A DNA stretch of 5,139 nt from Acidobacteriota bacterium. Lineage in GTDB: Bacteria > Acidobacteriota > Vicinamibacteria > Vicinamibacterales > 2-12-FULL-66-21. The notes under the pieces are model-generated. The model was not told where the DNA came from. It was given only the letters and a program-made list of their open reading frames with translations, and did not search any database. Made by a program: the position numbers and the translations under genes. The stretch's first letter is position 1; every line of letters starts with the position of its first letter. The stretch covers positions 1 through 5,139 of the forward strand of contig JABFWM010000358.1 in the NCBI GenBank assembly GCA_013362195.1, written 5' to 3'. This document shows, one piece after another, positions 5,138 to 5,139 of the stretch.

Positions 5138-5139
5138 GC

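Overview
The window is a compact, very GC-rich bacterial segment (roughly 70% G+C by eye). It holds six genes in two divergent groups, and tandem repeat DNA sits at both ends. GTG/TTG starts, almost no intergenic DNA and the squalene route through HpnC-HpnD-HpnE point to a hopanoid-making, high-GC bacterium. The short MutY and the repeat-rich gene edges remind me of Acidobacteriota (Vicinamibacteria-like), but this is an inference from style. No marker gene here settles the lineage.

Layout. Positions 1-252 are a 29/30-bp tandem repeat (eight full copies plus the start of a ninth). It runs off the left edge and its last copy contains the mutT stop codon. On the minus strand, mutY (637-1374) and mutT (242-640) form a two-gene unit with an ATGA start/stop overlap. 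MutY has the glycosylase and 4Fe-4S domains but no C-terminal 8-oxoG-recognition domain. The downstream Nudix protein is complete and has a perfect Nudix box apart from its last position. On the plus strand, pduO-type cobalamin adenosyltransferase (1378-1929), hpnC (1926-2870), hpnD (2871-3707) and hpnE (3765-5120) follow one another. The junctions are a GTGA overlap, a zero-base gap and a 57-bp gap. The two groups diverge from an AT-rich island around 1351-1390, where the proposed start codons are only 3 bp apart. A TATAAT box lies 9 bp before the pduO GTG.

How the genes work together. HpnD joins two farnesyl diphosphates into presqualene diphosphate, HpnC converts that to hydroxysqualene, and HpnE reduces it to squalene, the precursor of hopanoids. 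The adenosyltransferase makes the coenzyme form of B12. Its translational coupling to hpnC is the unexpected part of this operon. MutY and the Nudix enzyme are two arms of the oxidised-guanine (GO) defence: repair of A opposite 8-oxoG in DNA, and clean-up of damaged nucleotides.

The main oddities are three unrelated simple or tandem repeats inside or at the edge of open reading frames. The minisatellite carries the mutT stop, a CACGGATACA-type repeat makes an in-frame insertion in HpnC, and a TGAGCCC heptamer forms the 3' end of hpnE. I see no convincing new multi-gene system. The repeat array, with its hairpin in each unit, and the CTD-less MutY coupled to a Nudix enzyme are the items most worth following up.
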